64,000 bases of DNA, taken from contig OY782882.1 of NCBI GenBank assembly GCA_963678485.1, forward strand, positions 682,001 to 746,000. Reading direction: 5' to 3'. Under the pieces are notes generated by a model, which worked only from the letters and a program-made list of their open reading frames with translations, was not told the DNA's origin and made no database searches. This DNA comes from CALGYY01 sp963678485 (GTDB lineage: Bacteria; Bacteroidota; Bacteroidia; Bacteroidales; CAIWKO01). This document shows, in pieces, positions 21,001-31,500 of the stretch (position 1 is the stretch's first letter; each line of letters begins with the position of its first letter). The position numbers and the translations under genes were made by a program.

Positions 21001-22376
21001 TAATCCTCTTCGAAATATTCATGCATATCTGTTGCATCTGAGTAATAGAAATACGGATAAGGATAATGTCCGGAACCTCCATAATTTGATTCGCAAAGCA
21101 CCATCAAATTTCCCGATGCATACAAAAAGGAAGGACTTAAATTAATGGTGGCCCAACCAGCTGTGGAAAAACTCTGGCTTGTATTGTAAACCAAGGTTGC
21201 ACCACTAATAAGATTGTCCCATGTATCCTCCGGCATTGCTGTCGCAGTTGTTGATTTCAAATACACTTTGACAGGTGCAGCAGTTGCCGCTGAAGTACTG
21301 ACATTCCATGCAAGATTTTGCAATAATCCATACATTCCAATTTCTGCCTGAGTATATATTGATCCGCTACGAGAATACCCATAGTTCATATAAAATGGAA
21401 AAGTCCCGGTATTCGTCCCCGTTCCAACAATTACATTACTTGGGCCTTTCTTAATATATAAATTCTTTATTGTTGCATTTCCTCCATTGTGCGATAATGA
21501 ATTATCCACCGCATGCACATAATATGAAATTGCTGTATTCCAGGTATAACTAGGAATGCTACCAGTGTAAGTAGAATCAGAGACCCATGTCATTGGAACA
21601 TAGTTATTAGCACCACCGTTCACTGTATAAACGATCCATGCTGAATCGATTCCAGAAGGATCTTTAATCCATGCACTAATATCGAAAGGACCAGTATTAA
21701 AAACGGTATCCTGAATAATCGGTGGTTTATAAGCAATAACAGGTGGAATAAGCTCAGAAATAGCACCAACAACTTGAATATTATCTAAAAACCATCCATG
21801 ATTCCAGTTCGTGCCATTTGCATTGCCATCAATTAGGGCAAAGCGAATACGCAGACTGGTGACATTCCCTGCAAGGGATGAAATATCAAACTGTTCATTT
21901 CTCCACCAGCTGTTGAGTGGTTTTGCATCATTCTGGGCAGGACTCCAAACCAATGGATAGGTATTACTGGAGAATTTACTTGCCTGGGAAGCAAACTGAG
22001 AGCCCGGATCAATATATTGCGCCGCAGTCAGCTTGGTCCATGCGCCACCATTAATAGATATCTCAACAATCCCGGCATCCAATAATTCGATTTTACATAT
22101 GTGCGAAAACTTCAATACCACATTGCCCCATCCTGTACAATTTATTACAGGAGTCGTCATAAGAAACGCAGTATCACTGGTTTGAACAAAATTCGAGTCG
22201 CAGCGAACTCCTCCGGCTGCAATTCTCGTGTTGATTGCCCAAGGACTTGGTGTTCCGGAACCGATAACACTGTCGGCCAATGAGGTCAACTCAAAGTTTT
22301 CGTGATAAAGAACAGTCTGTGCCTGAACGGCATAACCTATCATTACCCCAATAATTAGGATAAACAACTTTTTCAT
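12087..22376 (-). CDS. Giant T9SS surface protein (3429 aa), paralogue 1
   Basis: A secreted mosaic protein. The signal peptide is cut at QA-QT (19/20). Residues ~20-210 form a jelly-roll (MAM/cleaved-adhesin-like) domain ending GWFLDNIQV. An Ig-like fold and a second jelly roll follow. A right-handed beta-helix lies near residues 590-1090 (TIGGGGDFANFAAAI to DIGADEFTPL). The rest alternates CARDB-like domains (FDAGVTSFIQPAS, NYGTDTLxxIPVxYxVNG) with further jelly rolls (VDDISIT, VDDFAIT) and Ig-like segments (AWYTAYTGG). A GEVED domain near 2282-2430 has VYIDWNRNGQFD and EDYYVVV. The T9SS sorting domain starts LWQNAPNPANGS and ends LTRKMVISK. No catalytic motif is seen. Adhesion, matrix or gliding surface roles are possible; none is proven. 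Its own promoter and the terminator at 22498-22525 separate it from paralogue 2. Confidence 0.88.
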   Translation of the reverse strand: MKKLFILIIGVMIGYAVQAQTVLYHENFELTSLADSVIGSGTPSPWAINTRIAAGGVRCDSNFVQTSDTAFLMTTPVINCTGWGNVVLKFSHICKIELLDAGIVEISINGGAWTKLTAAQYIDPGSQFASQASKFSSNTYPLVWSPAQNDAKPLNSWWRNEQFDISSLAGNVTSLRIRFALIDGNANGTNWNHGWFLDNIQVVGAISELIPPVIAYKPPIIQDTVFNTGPFDISAWIKDPSGIDSAWIVYTVNGGANNYVPMTWVSDSTYTGSIPSYTWNTAISYYVHAVDNSLSHNGGNATIKNLYIKKGPSNVIVGTGTNTGTFPFYMNYGYSRSGSIYTQAEIGMYGLLQNLAWNVSTSAATAAPVKVYLKSTTATAMPEDTWDNLISGATLVYNTSQSFSTAGWATINLSPSFLYASGNLMVLCESNYGGSGHYPYPYFYYSDATDMHEYFEEDYSPPTSSGYVDANRPNITLSFQATNYMFDAGISQIVAPTGTVIPGTNVPVTVKIKNYSVDTMNTVKIKYSVDGVIKDSLAWSGVLYAGTTTANFNIDTASFGLGLHTIKAWTVKPNGTADQNVLNDTATGSFFVCTAALAGPYTIGGGGDFANFAAAIGSLTNCGISGPVTFSVLSGTYNEQLSFVPISGTSATNKIIFKPAAGANVTITANVAGGTLSFVGADYITFDGSNNGTTSRNMTIINANGGGGAVVNIASLGIGAGATHDVVKNCNLTAGSKTAITYGIFIGSDVGNNGQDNDYITIQNNEINTAYYGIVCAGVSGSECDSLRIISNTIGSSTLTNSIGYAGMDLSYVNGGVIKSNTIFNIITNASTPFGLSANNGVVNSEISKNVIHTIQYSGTYGYGARGIYLNPGVTLSNNTISNNMISSIGGYGSSSFSYSTPVGIFLDGASGGFKIYYNTVNMNGVMANSSGSTSAAFLVNSSSNSNIDLRNNVFVNTMTNSASSTYKQYAIYCGAANTAFTTINNNDYYVAGAQSVLGYLGTDMATIAAWRTASGQDVNSLNAEPIFINADNLHTFSNSINNTGAVIISVVDDIDGEIRNGTTPDIGADEFTPLANDIGMISILAPVSGCGYASEAVTIRFKNFGNDPITVAEMYYSLNGAAAVHETFNGSVASGATHDYTFTNLANIAASGNYTIDAWVDLAGDPNTLNDTISNYSFYSGYNFSTGPYTMGFEPTEAFADWSVLDANTDTYTWAIPTSGSANAHSGTNSAMFNNNTVLSGNDWLFSRCFNLDAGTTYKVEYWYKTGIATAPQNIVLAYGNAASAAGMTSTIQTLNGFTNTDYQKATITFVPATTAAYYFGWHATSNPSSYDAYIDDINITSLPPQEATAVSITAPFAYCDMSNAELVTVGILNSGSAIINGNLTVSYSANGSAPVTNVVGTAIAVGDTLFYSFAEALDMNVGATDSLFNISVWVNLIGDPFAYNDTAFKQINSRHVPGLPSVIGDTVAYGGSAVLSAISPDMIAWYTAYTGGSLTGNGSTFTTPNLFTTTTYYASAFTEGDPIVWNFDSDLEGWTASDPCGYSYNFAWDADGGAGALYCPDPSVTSGELVVSPVTNVAGATAITLSFSHRYSTESCCDEGYVAYRLDGGPWTLFTPTVNPYSVSAHSIDPDPLNSCNSTTLNAFAGTQSSYAVSSGTISTTGSSTIEIAFVFASDVSGGSTGWYIDNVSISGLPGCASDRVADTAKVLIPAQELGVVSLISPAENCTNGTENVTFSVTNGGSANITSFNASYKANTAAVVTETFTTLITPGDTLNYTFASPLNTGISAANNDTTISLILWVNLATDPYSLNDTVERSFDFALTSGAPVVSNATIPYATSTTLTATSTDPVVWYDALTGGNILGNSTTFTTPLLYANTVYYVEASSGLNGIMINNLLASGSAVVDQDAYAGDDRGGVAVTRNYYYCNGDAAAVRFDMPGLTNPVTFDIMDGIFSDLSGDGTVYTLWNGTAVPVSGSAYTVNSIRTLNDDLSLGSTIIPISQNIVMGDNSDNGIYAGKSFVILYNGSAGVPAGTFYRIDIPSGLVTVLGSGYTFSPMNSENWSIWGVAEVVNQDYAVSFANGDIIERLNLTSGNVTTVASFTNLSDMASFTVAPWYNRWYFHYENSGQFGGSSETSGYADASIQSFYYCPSDRIPDTVFVSGIPACDVGVTSINTPVSGIELSNAETVSIVVHNFGTVAESNIPVSYSLNGTTVNGTVAGPLAPGADYTYSFTTTVDMSGFDTYSLAAYTALGCDVVTVNDTSISIVVNDSLMYCPSYANSTYDMDIGNVTFGSINNGVASPILNNPTCTATYTNYTSIAPAQLIAGSSESISITKIEQSSYFYNALINVYIDWNRNGQFDLPAEKVFGMNTGYDETFPTVSGYVSVPTTGVVFGENLLMRVVVDEYSVAPACGDYSYGETEDYYVVVSPQLQYDAGVTSIIQPASVENEAASVPVQVIVRNYGFDTIKNSTGLFVGYSVNGQAPVNAAWSNGNLAPGATTLVTLAAFNVPAATANICAWTSMAPDTNFGNDSTCKSFYGTPIFDAGVTSFIQPASLNGNEGVVEHVQVVVANHGTDTLFSIPVSYKVNGVVQATQTWTGVLLPGATTTLTFTQTYVTPSALYDLCAYTALVPDGDHANDTLCINPYGIFLSSLPYYDDFNSGSDWFATADTYGNIWELGMPAFGATNSAHSAPNAWDVNLTTNYTPYAAAYLYTQNFDFSTAINAKIAFWINVAVENCCDGLTLQYSIDSSATWNTLGIVADPLGVNWYDATTGSYPSWTSTSGWEKVEYRLTALNGQPNVRFRFYFHSDVSNQIAGASVDDISITIPQPYDAGVELIKQPVGSGPSGASKVVKVKIRNYGTNTLTSIPVSYVVNGGTPVNATWTGSLVANDTITYTFATPMIVPGGAFSLCAYTGLATDGDHLNDTICTSLTGIVTFVVPWSDDMEGTVYWFDAGGNSSWEWGVPTSATINTAHSPVNCWKTNLDGYYMNSSVDYLYTPYFDFTQVNDATLDFWHWYQTESGVDGGKIEYSLNGTNWITLGYVGDPAATNWYSANISGAPHFTGNSGGWIHSTYNLSSIPTIVNATAPVQFRYKFYSSASTNNYDGWAVDDFAITAPPIPKDAGVSVIMNPSAPTTTGSAVSVQVTIENYGTDTLVNVPVAYSVNGGTPTTETWLGTLQPATTANYSFTTTFISPASTYDICAFTKKTGDFYKFNDTTCVSITPDPAALDAGCILVLSPGDTTIFGDSVTVAIRIQNFGTNTLTTIPIGYKRNGVVMATATWTGSLVANATADYTFVQKFASPLSNYSLCGFTALPSDAYAGNNESCAYPQGVIGFDEYSGEDLYLWQNAPNPANGSAYIAYQIPTSGKVTFEVRDMVGQLLYTESQNTSYGRHYLELNVSKWATGVYYYTMEFEGQRLTRKMVISK

Positions 22377-22420
22377 ATGAAATGATTTTTATTAGAGAAA
22401 TACATATTCTATGTGCCTTG

Positions 22421-22449
22421 CAAAAGTAAGGAGGTTTTGAAATTATCAA
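22421..22449 (-). promoter_or_regulatory. Promoter of the 3429-aa surface protein gene
   Basis: On the minus strand, TTG (22447-22449) is followed after 18 bases by TACTTTTG (22421-22428), a perfect TAnnTTTG. The start codon is 45 bases further on, giving a leader of about 35-40 nt. Confidence 0.65.
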
Positions 22450-22497
22450 TGCCCTTTTTTAAAATATTAACAAATATAAATATTAATTATAAATAAA

Positions 22498-22525
22498 AGA
22501 GGGCTGACCTATTGGCCAGCCCTCT
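22498..22525 (-). terminator. Intrinsic terminator of the 4099-aa gene
   Basis: On the minus strand a 9-bp stem (AGAGGGCTG with CAGCCCTCT, 10-base loop) is followed by TTTTATTT. It begins about 25 bases after the stop codon of the 4099-aa gene and precedes the promoter of the 3429-aa gene, so the two paralogues are transcribed separately. Confidence 0.85.
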
Positions 22526-22549
22526 CGTAATTCTCATGATATGAAGTTC

Positions 22550-25500
22550 TTAACGTATAACCATTTTCTTTGTTAAACGTTTTCCTTCGTAGGTCACTGC
22601 ATAATAATACACACCAACCGCCATCGGATCCACATCAATTTCGAAGGTATTTTGTCCGGCCAAAGCTTCCTGCTCCAGCGACATTATAACCTGACCAAAC
22701 ATATTGTACAGATCGAATGAAACTTTTCCATCCTGTGGAATCTGATACATAATGCTTGTATTGCCAGTTGCCGGGTTTGGTACATTTTGCCATAACTTAA
22801 ATCCGCTATAGCCAAATTCATCAATACCAATCACACCTTCAGGACTCAAACATTTCTGGTCGTTGAGGGCATTAGCATCGTTTGGCAACATACTATAGGC
22901 ACAAAGGCTGTATAATGACAATGGTGAAACATACTTCTTAGTGAAGGTATAGTCGAGTGAATCACCAGCCGCTAACGAACCTGTCCATGTTGTAGTAAAT
23001 AGCTGCACACCATTACGTGAATAACCCAATGGAATGCTTGTTAAGGCAGTCGATCCAAAATTCTTGATACGAATGGTCACAGCCACCGAATCTCCAAAAA
23101 TTGTAGTTGCTGTCGGACTAATCAATGCAACAACACCTGCATCCAACGCTGCCGGGCTAACACCCATGCTTACGCAGGTAGTATCATTGAATTTGTAGAT
23201 ATCACCCTGACGCTTTGTGAACGCACAGATATCATAAGTTGAACCGGGGGACACATAAGTTGTTGGGAATGTATAGTTGGTCGTAGCACCCGGCAACAAG
23301 ATACCAGTCCATGTAGACTGAGTAGTTGCACCACCGTTGATACGGAAACCAACTGGGATCATCATCAAACTATCAGTACCAAAGTTTTTCAGGGTAACCT
23401 GTAGTGTAATGTCGTCACCGGTGATGGTAGATCCTATTGGATTAACAACGGCAATAACACCAGCATCTTTAGCCAACGGAGGGGCGATAATTGCGAAATC
23501 ATCAATTGCCCAACCATCACCAACACTAGAGATATCCGACGCAAACTTAAACCTGAATTGAACTGGCACAGTTGCATTAACGATGGCAGGAATGGTAGAC
23601 AGATTGAATGAGCTTTGTACCCAACCGCTGCTATTTCCCATAAAACCGCCAACTGCACCTGAAGTGGTTGTTCCGTTGTACCAATTGGTAGCAGCAGGGT
23701 CACCAACGTATCCCAATGAAATCCATGTTGTGGTTCCAGTGATATTGTACTCTATTTTTCCATAATCATAATTCTCCTCAGTTTCGTACCAATGCCAGAA
23801 TTTCAAGGTAGCATCGTTCACCTGAGTGAAGTTATAATAAGGAGTATACAAGTATTCTGTAACACTGTTTCCATACTGTCCATCGAGGTTGGTTTTCCAT
23901 ACGTTCACCGGACTATGAGCATAATTGATACTATCGGATGTTGGAATACCATATTCCCACAATGTTCCATCAGTATACCAATTATTCACAGTTTCGAAAT
24001 CTGTACTATCGGGAACAACGAGTACCGGCACACCAATGAAGTTTCTGCAGAGAGTGTCATTGTGAACATTGCCATCACCAGCCAAGGTTGTATAAGCACA
24101 CAGTGACTGAGTGCCATTGACTGCTGAGAATGGTGCAACAAAAGCGTAATCAACGGTTGCAGCAGGAGCAAGAGTGCCAGTCCATGTTGCATTTACCGGG
24201 AGTAAAGCTCCATATTTGTAATGAACACCGAATGAAGAAATGGTATCAGAACCAAGGTTACGAACCCGAATTGTAACATTAACGCTTGTTCCAACTGGTG
24301 AATAAGTTGCAGATGGAAGTATAAACGCTGTCACAGAAATATCCTTGGCCAATGGCGTAAACTCGTCAGCACCAATATCAGGTAATGTAGCATTTCTAAC
24401 ATCACCGTCAATATCACTTGTAATGTATGCTAATGGCAAAGCAACAGCATTTACTACAGAGCTTGTTGCATGCAGATCGGTTGCAGAAACAAATACTGGA
24501 TCAGCAGACACAGAATTCGTATCCATACCACTTGCTGTTGATAGAGCAGCAAGATTAGCTACTGAAGCAGAGCCATAATAAGCATAAGTGGTACTAGGAG
24601 TATAAATATTATTGTAATCCGAAGCAGCAAGAGAACCGGTTCCACTTACATAATAAGCATAACCAGAACCACTGTTTACAAAGTTGTTATTCAGCAATGT
24701 CAGATAAGTTGCACCCGTACTGTATAAAGCACGTCCGCCGCTAATTGATCCACCGCTAATATTTACAGAATTGTAAACCACCTTTGCGTAATCGCTGTAA
24801 TAGATATAAACTCCATAAGCGGTACCTGTTCCAGTGGTATAGCTAATAAAGTTGTTTGCGATCAACGACTGGCTTGCTGAGGTTCCATCAGAATAATAGA
24901 GCTCAATACCATAGAATGAGCCGTTGCTGTTTCCAATAATATCATTACCGATTACCTGTGCACCCTTACCGCAGTAGTATAGATAAACCGGGTAATTGGT
25001 GGTGGCAGCACTACCATTAACAATGTGGTTTCCGCTTACGTTAACCGTATCGTTATAGGCCAAGTACAAACCATAGTAATTATATCCTGTAATATTGTTA
25101 TTAACGAAATCATTGGATAACTTCGGATAAGTAGAAGAACCATAGAAATAAATACCATAATAACCATTCTGAATATTATTGCCTTCGAATACGTTGAAAT
25201 TTTCTGACCTACCCGATGTAGAGTAGACAGGAACTGCATTGCTGGACGAAGAAACAATACTTTGAATGATGTCGCCTTTGAAATTGTTGTTTGACGCACC
25301 ACCCGACAACACGACAACCTTTCCATAGGTGGTTGATGTTGTGGATTTGATTGTCATATTATTGAAACGAAGGAAGGATGCTGTATCCAATTTCAAAACA
25401 AAATTATCAACTGAACCCTGCGCTGCATATTGCAATGTAACATCAGTATTCAAACTTGTTTGCGACTGGAATGTGATAGTGTTCGTTGCTGAAGCACCAG

Positions 25501-28500
25501 CCACTTGTTGAATGAGTACCTGCTCATCATATGTACCCGGAAGCACATTGAATACAACTGGACCACTCACACCGCAATACCTCAGGGCAAGAACAGCTTC
25601 ATTGAAGTCAGTATAATCGGAGGATGCACCACCAATTGTATACGTTCCTGCTAATGGACCTGCACAGGACATAACAGATACGGATGTTGTATCATTTAAA
25701 TGGTTAGGATCAGCTGAACCATTTGGAAGACTTGTCCATGCTCTGATTACAGTAGCACCCTGTGGGAATGTAAATGTTCCAACGAGAACACCTGGATCAA
25801 TAATTCCTGATGGCAAACTGCCAGTCCATAAATAAGGAGTACCAAGCACACCGTCAACTTCAAATGTAATGGTCATACTTGTTAAAGTATTCAAACCAAA
25901 GTTTCTAACACTAACTCTAACATTCTGAGCGCCACCACCCACTGGTGAGAAAGGTGCATCAATACTGATAGCACCAGCATCAACTGCCGGAGGAGTGAAT
26001 TCGTCAGCTCCGATACATGGGGTTGTAGCATTACGTGTTTCGAGATCAAAATCTGAAGTGAATCCTGCGATTGGTGTACCAGCATTATATAAATCGATGC
26101 TGTATGTATGCAGGTTGTGTGTTGAGTAGAATGACGGTGGAACTGATTTTGAATTTACATCTTTACTGCTTGCTGTTTGCAATGCTGCAAGATCAATGCG
26201 GTTTGCATTCCAATAAGCTAAATCAGTACCTGTTGTATAAAGATTATTGTAGTTTGAAGTAGAAACTGCACTACCTGAACTAACATAGTATGCATAGCCA
26301 CCACCAGTGTTTGCAAAGTTATTATTTACAACTTTGATATTACCACCACCGGATTGGTACATTGCACGACCATCAGTTGCTGAACCTCCATTAATGTTCA
26401 CTGAGTTGAAATAAACATTTTGATAATTTGAATAATAGAGGTATATACCATAAGCAGTACCTGTAGCGCCTGCCTGACTGATGAAGTTATTTGCGATGTT
26501 ATTATATACCGTTGCAGAGCTATTATTGTAATATGCATAGATGCCATAGAAGGATCCGGAGGATGTACTTACAATCTTATTCCTTTCGAAACGGCTTCCA
26601 TTATCACAATAGTAAGAATAGATACCATAATTTGTAGTTGCGGCAGGACCATGCTGAATGGTATTTCCAATTACTCTGACAGAATCATTGTAATAAGCAT
26701 ACACACCATAGTAATTCCAACCAGTAATGGTATTATCAATAAAATGATTACCCTCTTTCCTTACTGATGAACTTCCATAGAAATAGACACCATAGTATCC
26801 ATTTTCGATCTGGTTACCAATAAAGCGGTTGTAATCATCGTGAGCCCCCGAGCCTGAATAAATTGCTGCAGCTGAGCTACTGGTACTAATAATACTGCGA
26901 ATAATATTATTCTCAAAGTAGTTATGATTTGCACCACCAGCGAGTTCAACAACACGGCCATAAGTTGCAGAAGCGGTAGACTTAATAGTCATATCTTCAA
27001 AATGCATATATTCAGCATTGTTCAACTTAAGTACATAGTTGTCAGTTGTAGTGCCGGCAAACTGCAGCGTCACATCTGTATTGTTACCAGTTGCAGAACG
27101 GAAGGTGATAGTGTTCGTTGCTGAAATTCCCGGAATGCTATCAAACACTACCTGCTCAGTATAAGTTGCTGTATTAACAAGGATATCAACTGCAGCACTT
27201 ACACCCCACTCTTTCAATGCAAGAGCAGCAATGGTAAAGCTTGGGAAGTCGGCTGATGAACCGCCTAATGTATATGTACCATGATAAGGACCATGTGCAT
27301 TAATAATTACCGAAGCTGTATCATTGGCAGGAATAGTATCTGCCACAAGATCAACCCATGCAGTTACTACATTGTCGCCAGGATAAGGAACATAAACAAA
27401 GTCATGTGTACCAATTGTTACTGTTTGGCTTTGACCTGTAAGTAATGATCCCGACCATGCATATGGTGTCTGTGCAACACCATTCACTGTCCAAGCAATG
27501 TTGGTATTTTCTAAGGTATCCAAACCATAGTTCTTCAATACCACGTCAACATTGTGAACACCAAGAGTAGTTGGACTAACCGGAGCAACAATATCAAGGA
27601 TGCTTGCGTCAACATCCGGATGAGCTGTTACAACAGCATACACTGGGATACGGTGACTTGGACAGCCTTCTTTTCCAGCGTGGAAATAAACATTAGGCCT
27701 GTTTGATGTTAAAGTACCAGCAACAGTAGGCATAGCACCATCATCATTGTCGTACTTGGCTTTATCTGCAGCAGCTGTGGTAGTATATCTGAAGTTAGGA
27801 TAACCAGAAACCCAGCTACCGTCATTGTTCATCCAGGCAATTTCAAGACTGCTGGTTCCATCATAAACGAATGGTGTCTGCAGTGCGATCTTATGCCAGC
27901 CAGTTCCACTAAAGGTCATATTACCGGTATAAACATTTGTCATACCTGCAACAACCGGCGGATTGGCATTTGAATAACTAGTATATGCAACATTCGACAT
28001 ATAAATACTTTGATTTAAGTATGTATAAGGTGCAGTTGCAGAAGAATAGAATGCTATAGTATCGATAAGTCCACCAAATCCCAATTCTGCACTAGTCCAT
28101 AACATTGAACTCCAGCTATAATCCCACAATCCATAGGTTGGTAAATAAGAAGTGGTGGATGTTCCTGTACCAATAATTACAGATGCAAAAGGAAGAGTAG
28201 AGGTAGCCTCAACATAGTAAGTCTGATTACCATACAATGGAGGTGTAGTAATCGATGATCCTGTATCAGCAACTGTTCCTCCCGTTGGCACGGTGTACCA
28301 ATCGAGATTCCATGGTGAAGAAGCAAGCAAGGTGGCTGCAGTACCATAGGGAACTGTATCGCTAGTTACAGTTGGATCAGCAGGAGAAAAACTAACTGTT
28401 ACATTTTTCCTCAAGGTGTCATTCACAAAATAGATATCTCCCGGATTTGCACCAAAGGCAGTGATTAGGAAAGTAGAATCACCAGAAGTCAGGTTAAATA

Positions 28501-31500
28501 CAGCAGGAGTAGCAAATGTGTGTGTCATTGAATCGCCAGGCAGCATAATGTAGTTGACCACTTCAGTAACAGGAGTAGGAACACCGGAGACCTTGTAGCC
28601 CAATGTGAACGGGGTTTCAATAGTGTCAATACCATAATTAAAGAATTTGATGGTCACATCTTCCAATCCGAACGTACATCCATCATTAGGTGTAACGATC
28701 TGATCAATTGCGATGTCTTCCTGTGGAATGATTACATAAGCAGTAACTGGCAATCTGTCGCTTGGACATCCGTCAGTTTCGTGGCTGAAATAAATATTAG
28801 GTCTGGATGAAGTCAGACTTCCTGTTACAGTTGGGAAGGCAGCATCATCATAATCATATTTTGCCTGAGTAGCAGCAGTAGTTGTTGTGTATGCAAAAGA
28901 AGGATAACCTGATGACCACGATCCATCATGATTTTCCCAGGCAATTTCTAATGAACTGGTTCCATCATAAATAAATGGTGTCTGTAAAGCTAACTTGTAC
29001 CAACCGTTTCCACTCCACGTAATATCTCCGGTGAAAACACTGGTCATGCTTCCAACAACAGGAGGATCGGCATTTGGAAATGCAGTATATGGTACGTTAG
29101 CCATATAAATTCTCTGATCAAGCATATTGTAAGGCGCAGTAACAGAAGCCTTGAAAGCAATACTATCAATACGTCCATAAAATCCCAACTCGGCTGGTGT
29201 AAATAGTATAGAACTCCAACTATAATTGTAATAACCATAAGCAGGAATATAGTTTGTCGTACTGGTACCGGCACCAATGGTGGTAACTCCACCTGGGACA
29301 CGTCCTACAGCTTGCACATAGTAAGTAGTTGTATCAAATAATGTTGGTGTATTGAAAACAGGACCTGAGAAAACAGAGGTACCACCCGTTGGAACAGTAT
29401 ACCAACTTAAGGTATTGGGCGATGAAGCCTGCAATGTGGCCGGGTTTCCAAAGATGATCGTATCTTCAACAACAGTAGGATTAAGCGGTGTGAAATTCAA
29501 AGCAACCGTTTTAACTAAAGTGTCGTTTCCAAAATAAATATCAGCGGCATTGTGACCGTAAACAGTAATCTGATAAATGGAATCACCAGCGATAACCGGC
29601 ATACTTGCAGGAGTAGCAAATGTATGGACAATGGTATCGCCCGGGAGAATATCAGTATTTACAATTTCAGATACTGGTGTAGGATTACCGGAAACTTTAT
29701 ATGCTAAGGTAAATGCGTTTTCAATAGTATCAATACCATTATTGAAAAGCTTTACAGAAACCACTTCGCCAGCTAAATCGGCACATCCTGTAACTGGAGT
29801 TTCAATGTTTATGAGAGCAATATCCTCAGCGGGGTGAAGAACTGTCGCGGTAACTGGAACACGAGCACTATTACAACCAGGCACGGTGTATACAAACCGA
29901 ATATTCGGCCTTGAAGTAGTTGCCGTTCCTGCTACAGTTGGCATCGCACCATCTGCATAACCATATCTTGCTTTATCATTAGCCGCTGTAGTAGTATAGT
30001 TAAATGTAGGATATCCTGACGCATAGCTACCGTCACGGTTTTCCCAGGAAATTTGCAATGACGACACACCATCATAATTGAATGGCGTTTGCAGAGCAAT
30101 TTTATACCAGCCATTTCCCGACCATACAACTGTACCAGTATAAACATTAGTCATACTTCCAACAACCGGAGGTAATACATCTGGGAACGCAGTATATGCT
30201 ACATTAGACATATATACACGCTGATCAAGTGAGGTGTATGGGGCGGTGGTATTGGCTTGGAATGCAATGGTATCAATACGTCCTGTAAAACCAAGTTCAG
30301 CAGAGGTAAAGAGTATCGAACTCCAACTGTAATCATAATATCCATACAGAGGAATGTAACTAGTTGTGCTTGTACCTGTACCTATTGTTTTTACTGCACC
30401 CGGCAACGCAGTTGATGCTTCAACATAATAATTAGTAGTGGTTGTTAAAGGAGCTGTAGTATAACTCGGTCCCGTATAGAAACTAGCAGTTGCAACTGCA
30501 GAGGTATACCAGAAAACAGGACCAGTGCTCGAAGCAAGAAGTGTTGCAGGATAATTCTGAACAACAGTATCGTTAGTTACGATTGGTGAAGAGGGAACAA
30601 ATCCCGACTTAACTTCTTTATAAACTGAGTCATTGGCAGGAACAGGATCACCAGTAAGAACAATCCATGCTTTAATTTTGAAGATACTGTCGCGAACAGG
30701 TGCCACCATATTTAAAGGAGTGGCGAAGGTGAAGTTCAACGTATCCCCGGACAAGATTGTTCCAGTCACTGGCTCAGAAACTGCTGGTGCACTTCCTACC
30801 TTATAATATGCAGTAAGGTTGCCATTAATGCTACTTACTCCATTATTCTTAATCTTAATACGTACCTGCTCAGCATTGCTAAGTCCGCAACCGGCTATAG
30901 GTCTACTCATATTCATCACCGCAGCTTCCTGATCAGGAATATATTTAATATTGATATCATCAATAAACATATTCTGTGTTCCTGAAGCAGAGTAAGCGCA
31001 CCATCCAAAATTATAACTTGCAGTAGCAGGAGCAACGAAGCGTTTCACCGACTGTGCATAGGTGGTTGACAAAATATTTGGTAATGAGTCGATAGTATAC
31101 AACATGGCTGCAGGTGTTGAGGTCAAGCCATATTTGAGTTTTAGACGTGATGGGGTGGTTGTTGAACTACCGCGGTACCAATAAGAGACTTCGTATGTTT
31201 TACCAGCTTCTAATGGGAAACAACGAGAGAATAACCAATCATTTAAAGTATTGGTTGCATTGTTCAGGAAGCGTGCACTATTGGCACCTGAATGTGGAGT
31301 TCCAACATAAGGATATTCCCAGGAATAAACATCTGGACCTTCACTCAACTTACTCCAATCACCATAATAATCGGTCGATTCAAAGCCCTGAGTATAGGTT
31401 CCTGCGGTAATAAAATTATAACCACTGTAGATAGTCCTGCGGGCAGTATCGTTACTATTATTCTGTTCGGCCGGATTTGAAACATAGGCAGTAATTGTGT

